DNA from: JAWKVD01 sp041398225
GTDB taxonomy: Bacteria > Pseudomonadota > Alphaproteobacteria > Caulobacterales > Hyphomonadaceae
DNA length: 64,000 nt
Assembly (NCBI GenBank): GCA_041398225.1
Contig: JAWKVD010000005.1
Coordinates: forward strand, 62,001-126,000
Direction of reading: 5' to 3'
Below are positions 43,187-50,354 of this stretch, piece by piece. Both the position numbers and the translations under genes were made by a program. The notes under the pieces are model-generated. The model made no database searches, was not told where the DNA came from, and was given only the letters and a program-made list of their open reading frames with translations. How positions within the stretch are numbered: the first letter of the stretch is position 1; each line of letters starts with the position of its first letter.

Positions 43187-43282
43187 CTATTTCCGGCTAT
43201 AGAGCGAAACCGCTCCAAGCACAGCCACAAACAACAACATGGCGCCGACAACGCCATAAAGATATATGTGTTCAATCGACAT
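43187..43282 (-). CDS. 31-residue single-span membrane peptide
   Basis: This tiny gene begins ATG at 43282 and ends TAG at 43187-43189. The peptide has a short polar N-terminus (MSIEHIYLYG), one strongly hydrophobic helix (VVGAMLLFVAVLGAVSLY) and a basic end (SRK). AGGAGG stands 7 bp before the start, one of the best ribosome-binding sites in the window. It lies inside the last codons of the upstream lipoprotein gene, so the start is translationally coupled (11-bp overlap). Size and shape recall small subunits of terminal oxidases such as CydX or CcoQ, but homology is not claimed. Confidence 0.7.
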   Translation of the reverse strand: MSIEHIYLYGVVGAMLLFVAVLGAVSLYSRK

Positions 43283-43574
43283 TGCTCGCCTCCTGAACAA
43301 CAGCCACCTGGCAATCCGCGAGCTGGAACTTCTCATTCGCCGTGCAGTTCAGGACGCCCGCGGCCGTCTCGGCGCGCCAGCTCGAACTGGAAACGGTGCG
43401 CGTCACATCGGAGACCTGCACCGACCCGGCCGAAACGTCTTCTCCGAGAAACGCCACGGTCGCGGCCTGCGCCTGCTCGCTGTAGTCCGTATCGGTCTGC
43501 GTCGGCGCGCACGCAGCGGCGACCCCGGCGACGATGAGCGCGGCGCCCGCCGCCTTCAGATTTCTGCTGAACAT
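43272..43574 (-). CDS. Small lipoprotein of unknown function
   Basis: The 100-residue protein has a lipoprotein signal (AAGAALIVAGVAAACAPTQT, lipobox AAAC). The mature part of about 75 residues contains VQVSDVTRTVSSSSWRAETA and two further Cys (VLNCTANEKFQLADCQVAVV) that could form a disulphide. I do not recognise the family. It lies in the unit downstream of the box at 44062 and overlaps the 31-residue membrane peptide gene. Confidence 0.6.
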   Translation of the reverse strand: MFSRNLKAAGAALIVAGVAAACAPTQTDTDYSEQAQAATVAFLGEDVSAGSVQVSDVTRTVSSSSWRAETAAGVLNCTANEKFQLADCQVAVVQEASNVD

Positions 43575-43635
43575 TCCTGTTTCCTCTCCAGCTCGTTGCT
43601 GATCCGGCCACCCCGCCCTTTCGGACCGCGTGGCT

Positions 43636-44007
43636 TCATTTCACGGCCTGGTGCTCGGTGACCCGGTAGGTCATGTCCTTGCCCGTGCTCTCGTGAATTG
43701 TGACGTAGTCCCCGATCGCCAGGCGGTGCTCGCCGAGCCGGTAAAGCGGCTCGTCGTCGCCCTCGCGGACTTCGTCGTAGTGGATGAACCAGTTGCCGCC
43801 GCGATGTGTGAGACGGCCGTCCGCGTCCCGTTCCACGCCCGGGGCGAAACGCACGACTTCGCAGGCTTCCCGGTTTTCGGGCCAGTCTTCGGCCACCAGA
43901 TGGCCCTGCGTATCGAGGGGGGCGGTAATCAGATAGCCGTAGCGGTCGTCGCCGTCCGGATACCCCGGATTGCGGGCCAGACGTAAAACTACTCGCGTAA
44001 GGGTCAT
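43636..44007 (-). CDS. Conserved hypothetical protein of the microaerobic unit
   Basis: This 123-residue soluble protein begins MTLTRVVLRLARNPGYPDGD and includes GYLITAPLDTQGHLVAEDWP, REACEVVRFAPG, GGNWFIHYDEVREGDDEPLY and GEHRLAIGDYVTIHESTGKD. It looks like a compact beta-rich domain. I recall similar conserved hypotheticals beside cbb3 oxidase or denitrification loci, but no function is established. The start at 44007 follows GGAGATCTGG. It is the first gene downstream of the Fnr/FixK-type box at 44062-44075 on the minus strand. Confidence 0.6.
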   Translation of the reverse strand: MTLTRVVLRLARNPGYPDGDDRYGYLITAPLDTQGHLVAEDWPENREACEVVRFAPGVERDADGRLTHRGGNWFIHYDEVREGDDEPLYRLGEHRLAIGDYVTIHESTGKDMTYRVTEHQAVK

Positions 44008-44061
44008 TCCAGATCTCCGTCTTGTCTGGAACCACTCTCCGCACCCAGAGGTCAGCGACCT

Positions 44062-44075
44062 CTGATTCAGATCAA
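44062..44075. promoter_or_regulatory. Fnr/FixK-type box in the divergent hypothetical/kinase promoter
   Basis: CTGAT-TCAG-ATCAA differs from the consensus TTGAT-N4-ATCAA by one base. It lies 55 bp upstream of the 43636 gene start and 70 bp upstream of the kinase start, so it could control either or both. The FixK-like regulator encoded at 46693 is the obvious candidate ligand. Confidence 0.7.
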
Positions 44076-44144
44076 AGACGGAACCGGCGCGGTGCACGAC
44101 CGTGTGATCGCGCAAATGGGGACAGGACGACCTTGGAGGATCGC

Positions 44145-45800
44145 GTGGGAAGACCATTCCCGCACAACGCCGCAGGCGCGGCCGCCTACTCGTCGCCCGA
44201 ACCCGCTGGCGTCAATGCGCGCAGCCCTTTAGACTTCGGACCGGTCACGACCAGGTCAGGGGCGAAGGTGAAGGAATTTTTCAGCGACGAGCGATTTCGG
44301 ACCGTCACCGAAACCATGGTGGACGGGCTGATCGTGATCGACGCCGCAGGCGTGATCCGGTATGTGAATCCGGGGTGCAATCGCCTGTTTCTGTACGCTG
44401 ACGGCGAATTGCTGGGCAAGAACATCTCGTCGCTGATGCCCTCCCCGTTTGCGGAAATGCATGATGGCTACCTAGCCCGCCACCGCGACACCAAGGTCAA
44501 ACGCATCATTGGCATCGGACGCGAACTGACGGGCCTGAAAGCGTCCGGCGAGACCTTTCCCATGTACCTCTCGGTCGGCGAGGCCTCGATCGGAGGCGAA
44601 ACGGCGTTTGTGGGCGTGATCTACGACCTCACGGAAAAAAAGCGCGCCGAGGAGATGCTGCTCCACCACCAGAAACTGGACGCGATCGGCCAGCTCACGG
44701 GCGGTATCGCGCACGACTTCAACAACATCCTCAGCATTGTCAGCGGAAATCTCGAGATCATCGAAGGTCTGGACCTTCCGCCAGCGGCGAAACGCGCCAT
44801 TGCGCGCGCTCAGGACGCCTCGATGCGCGCCGCCCGAATTACTCAACGCCTGCTCGCCTTCGCTCGCCGCCAACCGCTTACGCGTCGTACGCTCGATCCC
44901 AATGGGACGTTGAAAGAACTCTACGACATGCTGCGCCGGTCGATGCCGGAAACGATCGACATACAGCTTGAGTTTAGCGAAAATCTTCCGCCGATCGAAA
45001 CCGATATCGACCAGTTCGAAACGGCCATCCTGAACCTCGCCACCAATGCACGCGACGCCATGCCGGATGGCGGCGAACTCTGCATTGAGACCGACATGGT
45101 TCGATATGACGAAGCGCCCTGGTCGCCTGAACAGATACCCGCCGGAACCTATGTTCGGGTCTGCGTCTGCGACAACGGCACCGGAATGACCCCGGATATT
45201 CGCGATCGCGCGATGGAGCCCTTCTTCACCACCAAGGGAGCCGGGGTCGGCACCGGCCTTGGGCTGTCGATGGTCTACGGTTTTCTCAAACAGCTCGGCG
45301 GACATGCGCGCATCTATTCCGAACCGGGACGCGGGACGCGCGTCAGCCTGTTCTTCCCGGCCGCCGAAGTAGACGGCGCGATCCCGCTGGCGCGCAATGA
45401 TGAAGCGACGCCCATGGGCCACGGCGAACTCGTATTGGTCGTGGAGGACGATCCGGACGTACGCGAGGTTTCTGTCGCGCGCATCGAGGCGCTTGGCTAT
45501 CGCGTCTGTGTCGCCGTGGACGGTCCTTCCGCGCTTGAAACCCTGTCCCGGAATCCGGATATACGGGCGGCCGTTCTCGACGTCGTGATGCCGGGACCGC
45601 TGGACGGCCATGCGCTTGCCGAGAGGATCGTCGACCTGGCGCCGGAAATCGGCGTCATTCTCACATCCGGCTATTCCGAGCGGATGGCCACCGCCGGCGA
45701 CATGCGATGGCCGTTCCTGTCCAAGCCGGTTCCTCGCGTGGCGCTCGCCCGCACCTTGCGCAACGTGCTGAACCGCCCCGAAGCGGCCAATCAGGCCTAG
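44145..45800 (+). CDS. FixL-like hybrid histidine kinase (PAS, HisKA, HATPase, receiver)
   Basis: The protein has about 551 residues from a GTG at 44145, which has GGAGGA before it. Order: an N-terminal linker; a PAS domain (about 48-165); DHp with the phospho-His at 190 (GQLTGGIAHDFNNIL); an ATPase with N297/N301, DNGTGM and GVGTGLGLSMV; then a receiver domain with Asp479 (AAVLDVVMPG). The PAS sequence closely resembles FixL (MPSPFAEMHDGYLARHRDTK, IIGIGRELTG, ETFPMYLSVGE), but the residue directly before IIGIGR is Arg120, where FixL has its haem-ligand His. It is probably not a haem sensor of the FixL kind. It is convergent with the OmpR-type regulator gene. Confidence 0.88.
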   Translation: MGRPFPHNAAGAAAYSSPEPAGVNARSPLDFGPVTTRSGAKVKEFFSDERFRTVTETMVDGLIVIDAAGVIRYVNPGCNRLFLYADGELLGKNISSLMPSPFAEMHDGYLARHRDTKVKRIIGIGRELTGLKASGETFPMYLSVGEASIGGETAFVGVIYDLTEKKRAEEMLLHHQKLDAIGQLTGGIAHDFNNILSIVSGNLEIIEGLDLPPAAKRAIARAQDASMRAARITQRLLAFARRQPLTRRTLDPNGTLKELYDMLRRSMPETIDIQLEFSENLPPIETDIDQFETAILNLATNARDAMPDGGELCIETDMVRYDEAPWSPEQIPAGTYVRVCVCDNGTGMTPDIRDRAMEPFFTTKGAGVGTGLGLSMVYGFLKQLGGHARIYSEPGRGTRVSLFFPAAEVDGAIPLARNDEATPMGHGELVLVVEDDPDVREVSVARIEALGYRVCVAVDGPSALETLSRNPDIRAAVLDVVMPGPLDGHALAERIVDLAPEIGVILTSGYSERMATAGDMRWPFLSKPVPRVALARTLRNVLNRPEAANQA

Positions 45801-45806
45801 GCCCGC

Positions 45807-46568
45807 CTAGTCGTTCGTCCAGTTGACGGCGGACGCAAGCACGTAACCTTCGCCGCGCACGGTCTTGATGAGCGCCGCGGCGTCCGTGAACGGCTCCAGC
45901 TTGCGCCGCAACCGGCTCATCAGCGTATCGACACTGCGGTCGAAGGCGCCGGGGTCGCCGCGATGCAGGAGGCCATAAATTGAATCGCGGTCGAGCACCC
46001 GATTGGGGCGATCGACCATGGCGGCCAGCAAGGTGTATTCCGCTCCCGTCAAATCGATCACCGCCCCATCCGGTCCCTTCAGCGCACGCAGGTCGCTGCA
46101 CAACCGGAAGCCCCCGCCAAAATGGGCCACGCGCCCGCCGCTCCCGTCCGAAGGTGGCGGCGCAGGCTGCGCCTGGGAGGCGGCGGCGTCGGACGGCCTG
46201 GCGCGCCGCAGCACCGCCCGGATACGGGCCAGAAGCTCGCGCAGCTCGAACGGCTTGGCGAGATAATCGTCCGCCCCGACTTCGAGACCGACCACCCGGT
46301 CCACCATGGCCGATTTGCCCGAAATGATGATGATCGGAAGGCTCGACCCGCCCCGGATTTCCGCGGCAAACGACAGACCATCGCCGCCCGGCATGTTGAG
46401 ATCCAGCAAAACAAGGTCCGGGGCGCCGCCCGCTATGCTGTTGCGAGCCTGTTGCACATTGGCGGCCTGCCGAACCTGATATCCCTCCATTTCGAGAAAA
46501 TCGGCCACCGTTTCACGCACGCCAGCGTCGTCATCAACCACGAGGATGTCACAATCGGCGGGGTTCAA
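45807..46568 (-). CDS. OmpR/PhoB-type response regulator
   Basis: This 253-residue protein has a receiver domain (DILVVDDDAGVRETVADFLE, phospho-Asp56 in VLLDLNMPGG, SGK Lys-Ser pair, KPF motif), a Gln/Pro linker and a C-terminal winged helix (DLTGAEYTLLAAMVDRPNRV, YGLLHR, VDTLMSRLRRKLEP, IKTVRGEGYVL). A FixL partner would normally be a LuxR-type FixJ, so this is a different pairing. No ATG lies at the expected start. The TTG at 46568 has an AGGAG 10 bp upstream. It converges with the hybrid kinase, with stops 7 bp apart. Confidence 0.88.
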   Translation of the reverse strand: MNPADCDILVVDDDAGVRETVADFLEMEGYQVRQAANVQQARNSIAGGAPDLVLLDLNMPGGDGLSFAAEIRGGSSLPIIIISGKSAMVDRVVGLEVGADDYLAKPFELRELLARIRAVLRRARPSDAAASQAQPAPPPSDGSGGRVAHFGGGFRLCSDLRALKGPDGAVIDLTGAEYTLLAAMVDRPNRVLDRDSIYGLLHRGDPGAFDRSVDTLMSRLRRKLEPFTDAAALIKTVRGEGYVLASAVNWTND

Positions 46569-46645
46569 CGGGGAGCACTCCTGGAAGTCACACTTTGTAA
46601 CACTCGACGAAACAGTTCGGCAAACCGGCGCAAGATTGCCCTGCC

Positions 46646-46659
46646 ATGATCCGCATCAA
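46646..46659. promoter_or_regulatory. Fnr/FixK-type box upstream of the fixK-like gene
   Basis: ATGAT-CCGC-ATCAA differs from TTGAT-N4-ATCAA by one base. Its centre is about 40 bp before the start of the Crp/Fnr-family gene at 46693 and 84 bp before the divergent response regulator. A site this close to the start could mediate autoregulation. Confidence 0.6.
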
Positions 46660-46692
46660 ACGAGAACACGTTTGATTTGAACGGAGAGGGCT

Positions 46693-47397
46693 ATGTGCAT
46701 TGCAGGCGGAACGCTGGACAAGATGGGCAAAACGGCCTCCGACGACTGGTCGATGACGACCGGCGGTCGCCTTCCGGCCATCGACATCCCGGCGCACAGT
46801 CACATCTTCTTCGAAGGCGACGAGCGCCGGACCCTCTATCTGGTCGAATCGGGCTGGGTGAAGCTCTATCGCACCCTGATTGACGGCCAGCGTCAGGTTG
46901 TCGGCTTCGCCAACGCCGGCTCGGTTCTCGGTCTCGAATCCGACGGCGAGCACGTGAATTCCTGCGAAGCCATCACCCCCGTGAAGGTCCGCACCATCCC
47001 GATCGCGCGCCTGCCCGAAATGTTCGCCCGCGACCCGATCTTCTCGGAGCAGATTCTCCGTCAGGTCGGGCGCCAGCTGGGGGCCGCCCAAGCGCAACTG
47101 GCCGCCGTCGGCGTCCAGTCGGCCGAACAGAAGCTGGCGACCTTCCTGCTCTCGGTCTCCCGTCTCTGTGACGCCTGCGAATACGGCGAGTTCGATCTGC
47201 CCATGCGTCGCGGCGATATGGCGGAGTTTCTGGGCCTTCGCCTCGAAACCGTCTCGCGCAAAATGTCGGAGTTCCAACGCCGGGGCTGGATCCGGATGAC
47301 CTCGCTCTACAACTGCCAACTGGTCAATCGTGAAGCGCTCGAGGATCTCGCCGAGGGGGCGGAAATTCTGCCGCCGGCCATTCGCCAAGCCGGATAG
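46693..47397 (+). CDS. Crp/Fnr family regulator, FixK-like
   Basis: This 234-residue protein has an N-terminal cyclic-nucleotide-type beta-roll (HSHIFFEGDERRTLYLVESG, GFANAGSVLGLESDGEH) and a C-terminal Crp-type HTH (RGDMAEFLGLRLETVSRKMS). The recognition helix has the Glu-x2-Ser-Arg arrangement that reads TTGAT half-sites. The four N-terminal and central cysteines that ligate the Fnr oxygen-sensing [4Fe-4S] cluster are not present: Cys2 is the only one in the first 60 residues. It is therefore better described as FixK-like. The cco genes lie convergently downstream. Confidence 0.9.
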   Translation: MCIAGGTLDKMGKTASDDWSMTTGGRLPAIDIPAHSHIFFEGDERRTLYLVESGWVKLYRTLIDGQRQVVGFANAGSVLGLESDGEHVNSCEAITPVKVRTIPIARLPEMFARDPIFSEQILRQVGRQLGAAQAQLAAVGVQSAEQKLATFLLSVSRLCDACEYGEFDLPMRRGDMAEFLGLRLETVSRKMSEFQRRGWIRMTSLYNCQLVNREALEDLAEGAEILPPAIRQAG

Positions 47398-47462
47398 GAC
47401 CCGGATAGACAACGCCCCTTAAGGGACGTGTCTCAAACGATCTCTGAATCTGAAACGTGATG

Positions 47463-47489
47463 CGGCCGGCTCCCTTAGGGGGCCGGCCG
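47463..47489. terminator. Strong hairpin between the convergent fixK-like gene and ccoS
   Basis: CGGCCGGC (47463-47470) pairs with GCCGGCCG (47482-47489) and an inner CCC/GGG adds three pairs around a TTA loop. It covers the ccoS stop codon. No T-run follows on either strand, so it may slow both transcripts rather than act as a classical intrinsic terminator. Confidence 0.45.
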
Positions 47490-47627
47490 ATCTTCGTCGA
47501 TTAGTATGCGCTCGGCGGCGCCGTCCGGATCGTCAAACTGTCCCGACTTCAGCGCCCAAATGAAAGCGATGAGCCCGAGTCCGCCCAGAGCGAGCGCGAC
47601 CGGGATCATGAAGATCAGCACGTTCAT
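47475..47627 (-). CDS. ccoS: cbb3 oxidase maturation protein CcoS
   Basis: This 50-residue protein consists of one N-terminal transmembrane helix (MNVLIFMIPVALALGGLGLI) and FIWALKSGQFDDPDGAAERI, the highly conserved WALKSGQFDDP CcoS signature. It is needed for haem/copper insertion into cbb3 oxidase. GGAGAGG precedes the start at 47627, and its first codon overlaps the end of ccoI by 4 bp, so the two are translationally coupled. Confidence 0.92.
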   Translation of the reverse strand: MNVLIFMIPVALALGGLGLIAFIWALKSGQFDDPDGAAERILIDEDRPAP

Positions 47628-49864
47628 GCGCCTCTCCTGTCGGCTGTGGTCCCACCGCCCCCGGCAAGACGGCCCGAAAGCCTTAGCGCGTTGAGCGTGA
47701 CGATCAGCGACGAACCGGACATTGCGATTGCCGCCACCATCGGCGTCGCCCACCCCGCCAACGCAATCGGCACCGCAACCAGATTGTAGAGCGCCGAAAA
47801 TCCGAAATTCTCCAGCATGAGCGCGCGGGCCTTGCGCGCGATCCGAACGATTCGCACCACCGAGCCGATGCTGTCGCCCGAAAACACGCAATCGGCCGCC
47901 AAACGCGACACGTCCACGGCGCCGCCCGGCGCGATCGAAGCATGCGCCTTCGCCAGCGCGCCGGCGTCGTTGAGGCCGTCGCCGACCATCAGCACCTTGC
48001 GGCCTTCCCGCTCCAGCTGATCCAGCCGCTCCGCTTTCGTGCGCGGGCTTGCCTGTGACGTCCATCGATCGACGCCCACCGCCCGGGCGGCAAGCGCGAC
48101 CCGCTCCTCGCTGTCGCCTGACAGCACTTCGCTGGACACGCCCATCAACTTCAGCTGCGCGACCGTGTCCGCCGCTTCCGGTCGCGTGACGTCAGAGAAC
48201 CGGAAACACACTGGCGCTTCATCCCCGCGCCGGAACCACAGAGACGACCCGGAGCCAGCGTCGTCGACGCCGACAAAATCGGCCTTTCCGAGCCGCGCCG
48301 GAACGCCGTCGATCAAACCCGTCACGCCGGAACCCGGATGCTCTTCGATCTGATCAGCCAAGACGCCCGCGCCGGCCGCACGCACCAACGCCCGCGAAAA
48401 CGGGTGCCGACTGCCGCGGGCAAGCCTCGCCGCAAGTTCGATCTGCGTTTCGGTGTTCAAACCCGGCGTCAGCACGGGATCGCCCAGCGTCAAAGTGCCG
48501 GTCTTGTCGAAAACAACATGGTCAATCGCAGCGATGCGCTCAAGCGCATCGCCTGACGACAGGTAGACATGATCTCGAAACAGCCGCCCGGCGGCGACCA
48601 CCTGAACAACCGGCGCAGCCAACGCCAGAGCGCATGGACAGGTTATGATCAGAACCGTGACGGCTGTGAAAACAGCGCGCTCAAGCCCCGCGCCGGCGAC
48701 CAGCCAACCGACGAACGCCAGAAGCGCCACAATGTGAACGGTGGGCACGTAGATCTCGGAGGCCTTGTCCGCGATACGACGATAGGCGGACTTCTTCTGC
48801 TCGCCGGCCTCCAGCATTCTCGCGATGTCGGCCATCAGCGAATCTTGCGCACGAGCAATGGTCTTGATCTCGACCGGGCCAAGCAGGTTCACCGCGCCCG
48901 CGTGCACTGTTCCGCCCTCTCGCATCGCGACGGGCGTGACTTCGCCCGTCACCAGCCGCATGTCCCACTCGCTCTCGGGCGAGATCACAAGCGCATCGAC
49001 TGGGCATTGTTCGCCGGCCGCCAACATCAACCGGTCTCCCGGCCGAATGTCCGCGGCCCGCACCGCTTCGGCCTTTCCGCCTTCGGCGAGCCGGGTGGCG
49101 GTCGAGGTCTGCATCGCGGCCAGCGCGTTCGCCGCAGCGTACGCTCTTCGGCGCAGGCGGGCGTCGAGAAACCGCCCGATCAGCAGGAAGAAGATCAGCG
49201 TGCACGCTGCATCAAAATAAGCGTGCGGGCCGTTCTTGAGCGTCTCGTAGAAACTCATGCCGATCGCCAGCACCACCGCCAGCGTGATCGGCATATCCAT
49301 GTTCAAGCGCCGCGCCTTGATCGAGGCGTAGGCGGATTCGAAGAACGGACGCCCCGAGAACGCAACAACCGGCGTTGCGATCAAACCTGCGATCCAGTGC
49401 ATGAGCTGCCGGGTTTCCGGCCCCATGTCCGCCCCGCCGGCCCAAACCGATACGGACAGCAGCATGATGTTGGCGGCGCCGAACCCGGCGACGGCCATCG
49501 CGGTCAGCAATTTGCGCTCGGCCTTCAGACGCTCCTTGTCGGCGTCGCCAGGGTCAAACGCCGCCGCGGAATAGCCAAGACCGGCGACAGTCTCCACGAC
49601 CTGCTTCGCCTTGAGGGCGCCGCTCCATTCAACGCGCATTCGCCCGTTGGAGAGATTGAGCCGCGCCACCTCGACGCCGGGCAGCGCGCCGACACCTTTT
49701 TCGATCTTGGCCAAGCAGCCGCCGCACTTGGCGCCGCGAACAAGCAAGTCCAGAGCGTTGCGATCGCCGGCCCGGGTCACGAACGGCGCAGGGTCCTGCA
49801 CCTGTCCGCCGCGCGCTGCGGGCTCCAGCCCGCTTGGGCAACCGGCTTCCGCCTCGATCGTCAT
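47624..49864 (-). CDS. ccoI: Copper-exporting P1B-type ATPase CcoI (FixI)
   Basis: The 746-residue protein has an N-terminal metal-binding domain with GAKCGGCLAKIEKGV, eight transmembrane helices and the intramembrane metal site TCPCALALAAP. It also has the phosphorylation motif VFDKTGTLTLGDP, an ATP-binding HP motif in GSRHPFSRAL, and the hinge VGDGLNDAGALAKA. CcoI moves copper out of the cytoplasm for the CuB centre of CcoN. The extended N-terminus and CPC motif match the FixI/CopA2 type. ccoH upstream overlaps by 4 bp. Confidence 0.94.
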   Translation of the reverse strand: MTIEAEAGCPSGLEPAARGGQVQDPAPFVTRAGDRNALDLLVRGAKCGGCLAKIEKGVGALPGVEVARLNLSNGRMRVEWSGALKAKQVVETVAGLGYSAAAFDPGDADKERLKAERKLLTAMAVAGFGAANIMLLSVSVWAGGADMGPETRQLMHWIAGLIATPVVAFSGRPFFESAYASIKARRLNMDMPITLAVVLAIGMSFYETLKNGPHAYFDAACTLIFFLLIGRFLDARLRRRAYAAANALAAMQTSTATRLAEGGKAEAVRAADIRPGDRLMLAAGEQCPVDALVISPESEWDMRLVTGEVTPVAMREGGTVHAGAVNLLGPVEIKTIARAQDSLMADIARMLEAGEQKKSAYRRIADKASEIYVPTVHIVALLAFVGWLVAGAGLERAVFTAVTVLIITCPCALALAAPVVQVVAAGRLFRDHVYLSSGDALERIAAIDHVVFDKTGTLTLGDPVLTPGLNTETQIELAARLARGSRHPFSRALVRAAGAGVLADQIEEHPGSGVTGLIDGVPARLGKADFVGVDDAGSGSSLWFRRGDEAPVCFRFSDVTRPEAADTVAQLKLMGVSSEVLSGDSEERVALAARAVGVDRWTSQASPRTKAERLDQLEREGRKVLMVGDGLNDAGALAKAHASIAPGGAVDVSRLAADCVFSGDSIGSVVRIVRIARKARALMLENFGFSALYNLVAVPIALAGWATPMVAAIAMSGSSLIVTLNALRLSGRLAGGGGTTADRRGA

Positions 49865-50352
49865 GGCAGCAGCAACACCTTCCTCGCTTCGAACTTCACC
49901 TCAGTCGCGCCCGACTGAACGGCCCGCAGATCGACATCGACACGACCCCTCGCCTGTTCGGGCAATACGGCCGCATACTCGCCGGACGCCAGACGTTCCA
50001 GCACCAACTCAGCATCGGCGTCGCTGCGCCCATGAACACGCACCTCGGCGGTGACAGTCATATCCTCTGCCACCGGCGCACCCGAGGCGTCCTGGAGACG
50101 CGCCACCAACCGGCGGCTCTCGCCCGTTTCGACACCAACCTGAGCTGACCATCCAAGATGGGCCTGCGCCTCGCGTTGCGCAATGGTGGCGTTGTATTCC
50201 AGTCCCTGGACATAGGACTTGGGCGCATCTTCTCCGGGGAAAGTGACGATCGAACGGAACAGAAATATCGCGTCCACCACCACCATCACGCCGAAGAACG
50301 CCACCAACATCAGGAGGACATGAACGCCGCGAAGGGGACGCGCCTGCGTCAT
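49861..50352 (-). CDS. ccoH: cbb3 oxidase assembly protein CcoH (FixH)
   Basis: The 163-residue protein has one N-terminal transmembrane helix (GVHVLLMLVAFFGVMVVVDA) and a periplasmic FixH domain with SYVQGLEYNATIAQREAQAH, GWSAQ and an Ig-like remainder. The protein stabilises the CcoN-CcoO-CcoP complex. It lies 2 bp after ccoG and overlaps ccoI by 4 bp. Confidence 0.9.
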   Translation of the reverse strand: MTQARPLRGVHVLLMLVAFFGVMVVVDAIFLFRSIVTFPGEDAPKSYVQGLEYNATIAQREAQAHLGWSAQVGVETGESRRLVARLQDASGAPVAEDMTVTAEVRVHGRSDADAELVLERLASGEYAAVLPEQARGRVDVDLRAVQSGATEVKFEARKVLLLP

Positions 50353-50354
50353 CG

